Origin: Robiginitomaculum sp.
GTDB taxonomy: Bacteria > Pseudomonadota > Alphaproteobacteria > Caulobacterales > Maricaulaceae
NCBI GenBank assembly: GCA_021647375.1
Contig: JAKIUV010000005.1
Span: forward strand, 1 to 64,000
Length of the DNA: 64,000 nucleotides
Direction of reading: 5' to 3'
Numbering within the stretch: position 1 is the stretch's first letter; each line of letters opens with the position of its first letter. The notes below the pieces were generated by a model, which did not search any database, was not told where the DNA came from, and saw only the letters and a program-made list of their open reading frames with translations. The position numbers were made by a program, and so were the translations under genes. Positions 61,907 to 64,000 of the stretch are shown piece by piece.

Positions 61907-63211
61907 CTAACGGTCACCCATAGGTACATAGTCCCGCAATGGCGCACCCGTATATATTTGCCTCGGGCGACCGATGCGTTGGGATTTGTCTTCCAGCATT
62001 TCGTTCCACTGGGAAATCCAGCCAACTGTGCGGGCGAGTGCGAACAGCACTGTGAACATTGATGTCGGGAAACCTAGAGCCGAGAGTACTGTGCCGGAGT
62101 AGAAATCTACATTCGGGAATAGTTTTTTCTCGATGAAATATTCGTCGTTCAGGGCGATGCGTTCCAGCTCCATAGCCACATCAAGGATTGGATTATCGGT
62201 GATGTTCAGTTCAGCCAGAACCGCATGGGCAGTTTTTTGCATAACTTTGGCGCGCGGGTCATAATTTTTATAAACGCGGTGACCAAAACCCATGAGGCGG
62301 AACGGGTCATTGCGGTCTTTGGCGCGGGCGATAAATTCTGGGATGCGGTCTACTGTGCCGATTTCCTTGAGCATGTTCAGACATGCTTCATTAGCACCGC
62401 CGTGTGACGGCCCCCAGAGACAAGCCACACCCGCCGCGATACAGGCGAACGGATTGGCACCGGACGAGCCAGCTAGGCGCACGGTTGAGGTCGAAGCGTT
62501 TTGCTCGTGGTCGGCGTGCAAAATAAAGATTTTGTCCATAGCATCGACGATCACCGGGCTAACCACATATTCCTCGGTCGGCACAGAAAAACACATTTTC
62601 AGGAAATTTTCTGAATAGCACAGCGAGTTGTCAGGATAGACATGGGGCTGGCCGATGGAGTATTTATAGGCACGCGCCGCAATGGTCGGCATTTTGGCTA
62701 TGAGACGTACCACGGCTAAATCGCGCTGGGCGTTGTCGTTAATATCGGTGCTGTCGTGGTAAAACGCGGACAGAGCGCCGACGGTGGCGCAAACCATGGC
62801 CATGGGGTGAGCATCGCGGCGAAAGCCGTGGAAGAAGCGTTCGACTTGCTCGTGCAACATGGTGTGGCGGGTGATGGTGTTGGTAAACTCTGCATTTTGC
62901 TCTGCAGTCGGCAGTTCGCCGTTGATAAGCAGATAGGATGTTTCCAAAAATGTTGACTGTTCGGCCAATTGTTCGATCGGGTAACCACGGTAGAGAAGTT
63001 GCCCTTTAATGCCGTCAATAAATGTAATCTGACTTTCGGTACTGGCGGTTGAGGTATAGCCGGGGTCAAAAGTGAAATGCCCTGAGTTTTTGTATAGGGT
63101 GCGCACATCAACCGCGTCTGGCCCCATAGAGCCGCCGTAGACGGGAAGCTCAAAGCTTTTGCCGCCAAGTTCAATTTTGGCTGTGCCGCGATTTTCAATT
63201 TTGTTTTCCAT
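61907..63211 (-). CDS. gltA: Citrate synthase (type II)
   Basis: The 434-residue protein has the citrate synthase catalytic residues in LWGPSHGGANEACL, FGHRVYKNYDPRAK and PNVDFYSG. The N-terminal domain (FTFDPGYTSTASTESQITFIDG) is typical of the hexameric type II enzyme of Gram-negative bacteria. It makes citrate from oxaloacetate and acetyl-CoA. It lies 30 bp downstream of gltX on the same strand. Confidence 0.97.
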   Translation of the reverse strand: MENKIENRGTAKIELGGKSFELPVYGGSMGPDAVDVRTLYKNSGHFTFDPGYTSTASTESQITFIDGIKGQLLYRGYPIEQLAEQSTFLETSYLLINGELPTAEQNAEFTNTITRHTMLHEQVERFFHGFRRDAHPMAMVCATVGALSAFYHDSTDINDNAQRDLAVVRLIAKMPTIAARAYKYSIGQPHVYPDNSLCYSENFLKMCFSVPTEEYVVSPVIVDAMDKIFILHADHEQNASTSTVRLAGSSGANPFACIAAGVACLWGPSHGGANEACLNMLKEIGTVDRIPEFIARAKDRNDPFRLMGFGHRVYKNYDPRAKVMQKTAHAVLAELNITDNPILDVAMELERIALNDEYFIEKKLFPNVDFYSGTVLSALGFPTSMFTVLFALARTVGWISQWNEMLEDKSQRIGRPRQIYTGAPLRDYVPMGDR

Positions 63212-63241
63212 TTTCCTTTGTATCCTCTAAAAATATGTTTC

Positions 63242-64000
63242 CTAAAAATATGTATTCAGGCAGTCTTCAATCCTGCCCAGTGCTTCATCCCGCCCCAACA
63301 ACTCCAATACCAACGACAAATCCGGTGATGCCGCCCCGCCAGTGAGGCAAGCTCGTAGCGGTGCGCCAATCTTGCCAAATCCAATATCCTCTTTGGCGAT
63401 ATACGCCTGTAGATGATCCAATATATTTTGGTCGATCCACGTGTCATTCTTAATAGCTTTCAACACAGAAAGCAAATCCCTAAGTCGCGACTCTGTGTCC
63501 GGTTTCAGAGGTTTCTTAGCTTTTCCGGTAATTTCTATAGGGCGTTCGCGGGTAACAAAGAAAGCTTTGTCCGCGAGTTCAATCATGGTGTTAGCGCGAG
63601 AGACAATATGGGGCAAGGCATTGGTCAGGCGGTCGATCTGTGCGGTGTTCAAAGTGCCACCATTTTTATCTTCAAAGAACTTTTTGCCGTAAGACAAGAG
63701 TGTGTCCACATCAGCCCGCACCATATGCTCGCCGTTGATAAAGGCCATTTTATCAAAATCTAGTCGGGCAGGGGCTTTGTTAATGTCGGAAAGTTCGAAA
63801 ACCTCAGTGACGCCCGCATCGTCGAATATTTCCATATCGCCTCGGCTCCAGCCAAGGCGCGTCAAATAATTGCGCAGGCCTGCGGGCAAATATCCCATAT
63901 CGGCATAGGCATCGACACCGAGCGCACCGTGACGTTTAGAGAGTTTTTTACCGTCCGGGCCAAAGATTAAAGGCACATGGGTAAAGTCTGGCACGTCCCA
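63242..64000 (-). CDS. gltX: Glutamyl-tRNA synthetase, C-terminal part (5' end outside window)
   Basis: The frame is open to the window edge, so the start is missing. About 253 residues remain. The KMSKS-type motif is KKLSKRHGA, preceded by HVPLIFGPDG, typical of GluRS. The anticodon-binding alpha-helical cage domain follows (GWSRGDMEIF, FDKMAFINGEHM). The gltX-gltA order is common in alphaproteobacteria. The copy may be one of two GluRS genes, as some relatives have; this cannot be told here. Confidence 0.93.
   Translation of the reverse strand, partial: WDVPDFTHVPLIFGPDGKKLSKRHGALGVDAYADMGYLPAGLRNYLTRLGWSRGDMEIFDDAGVTEVFELSDINKAPARLDFDKMAFINGEHMVRADVDTLLSYGKKFFEDKNGGTLNTAQIDRLTNALPHIVSRANTMIELADKAFFVTRERPIEITGKAKKPLKPDTESRLRDLLSVLKAIKNDTWIDQNILDHLQAYIAKEDIGFGKIGAPLRACLTGGAASPDLSLVLELLGRDEALGRIEDCLNTYF

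Overview
The window looks like chromosomal DNA of an alphaproteobacterium, most likely a marine, stalked or prosthecate member of the Caulobacterales/Hyphomonadales. Three things suggest this. The order rpsB-tsf-pyrH-frr-uppS-cdsA-dxr-rseP-bamA-ompH-lpxD-fabZ-lpxA-lpxI-lpxB followed by gltA and gltX is typical of that group. LpxI (not LpxH) is used in the lipid A pathway. Ribosomal protein S2 carries a long C-terminal extension. Base composition is moderate (a little under 50% GC by eye). I see no insertion sequence, prophage, CRISPR array or rRNA operon. One tRNA-Leu(UAG) is present. The lineage is inferred from gene content and was not tested by database search.

Layout: 1-2831 holds a subtilisin-like protease with an acidic repeat region (its 5' end is outside the window), an ECF sigma factor and an anti-sigma factor. 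2911-8648 holds metabolic and small stress-type genes (glutaryl-CoA dehydrogenase, a DUF1963 protein, an aldehyde dehydrogenase, a GNAT acetyltransferase, an NTF2-like protein, a rhodanese and a MarR regulator). 8723-18056 is core metabolism: typA, glnA-glnB, maeB, a MATE transporter, tRNA-Leu and sdaA.

18058-31131 is the accessory region. On the minus strand, 15 tightly packed genes run from 29173 down to 18058. They encode a REDY/HapK-like small protein, two secreted paralogues with a conserved Cys motif, three related two-TM proteins with a PH-like N-terminal domain, five Sel1-repeat proteins, two very small one-TM proteins (50 and 51 residues), a secreted protein of unknown function and an amidohydrolase-type lipoprotein. 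Just upstream on the same strand lies a LuxR-type regulator fused to an alpha/beta-hydrolase domain whose catalytic Ser and His are replaced. Nearly all products are predicted to be exported or membrane-bound, so this is the best candidate here for an undescribed cell-envelope system.

31270-46087 is mixed: a decayed DUF805 gene, a DoxX-like protein, an M1+M28+PDZ fusion peptidase lipoprotein, apaG, dcd, two tandem S9 peptidases (the second interrupted by one in-frame TGA), an SDR, an orphan radical SAM protein, a membrane protein/XRE regulator/small membrane protein operon, 5-formyl-THF cyclo-ligase and a YmdB-type phosphoesterase. 46353-61244 is the translation/envelope biogenesis cluster. 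61378-64000 ends with a DUF7010-like membrane protein, citrate synthase and the C-terminal part of glutamyl-tRNA synthetase.
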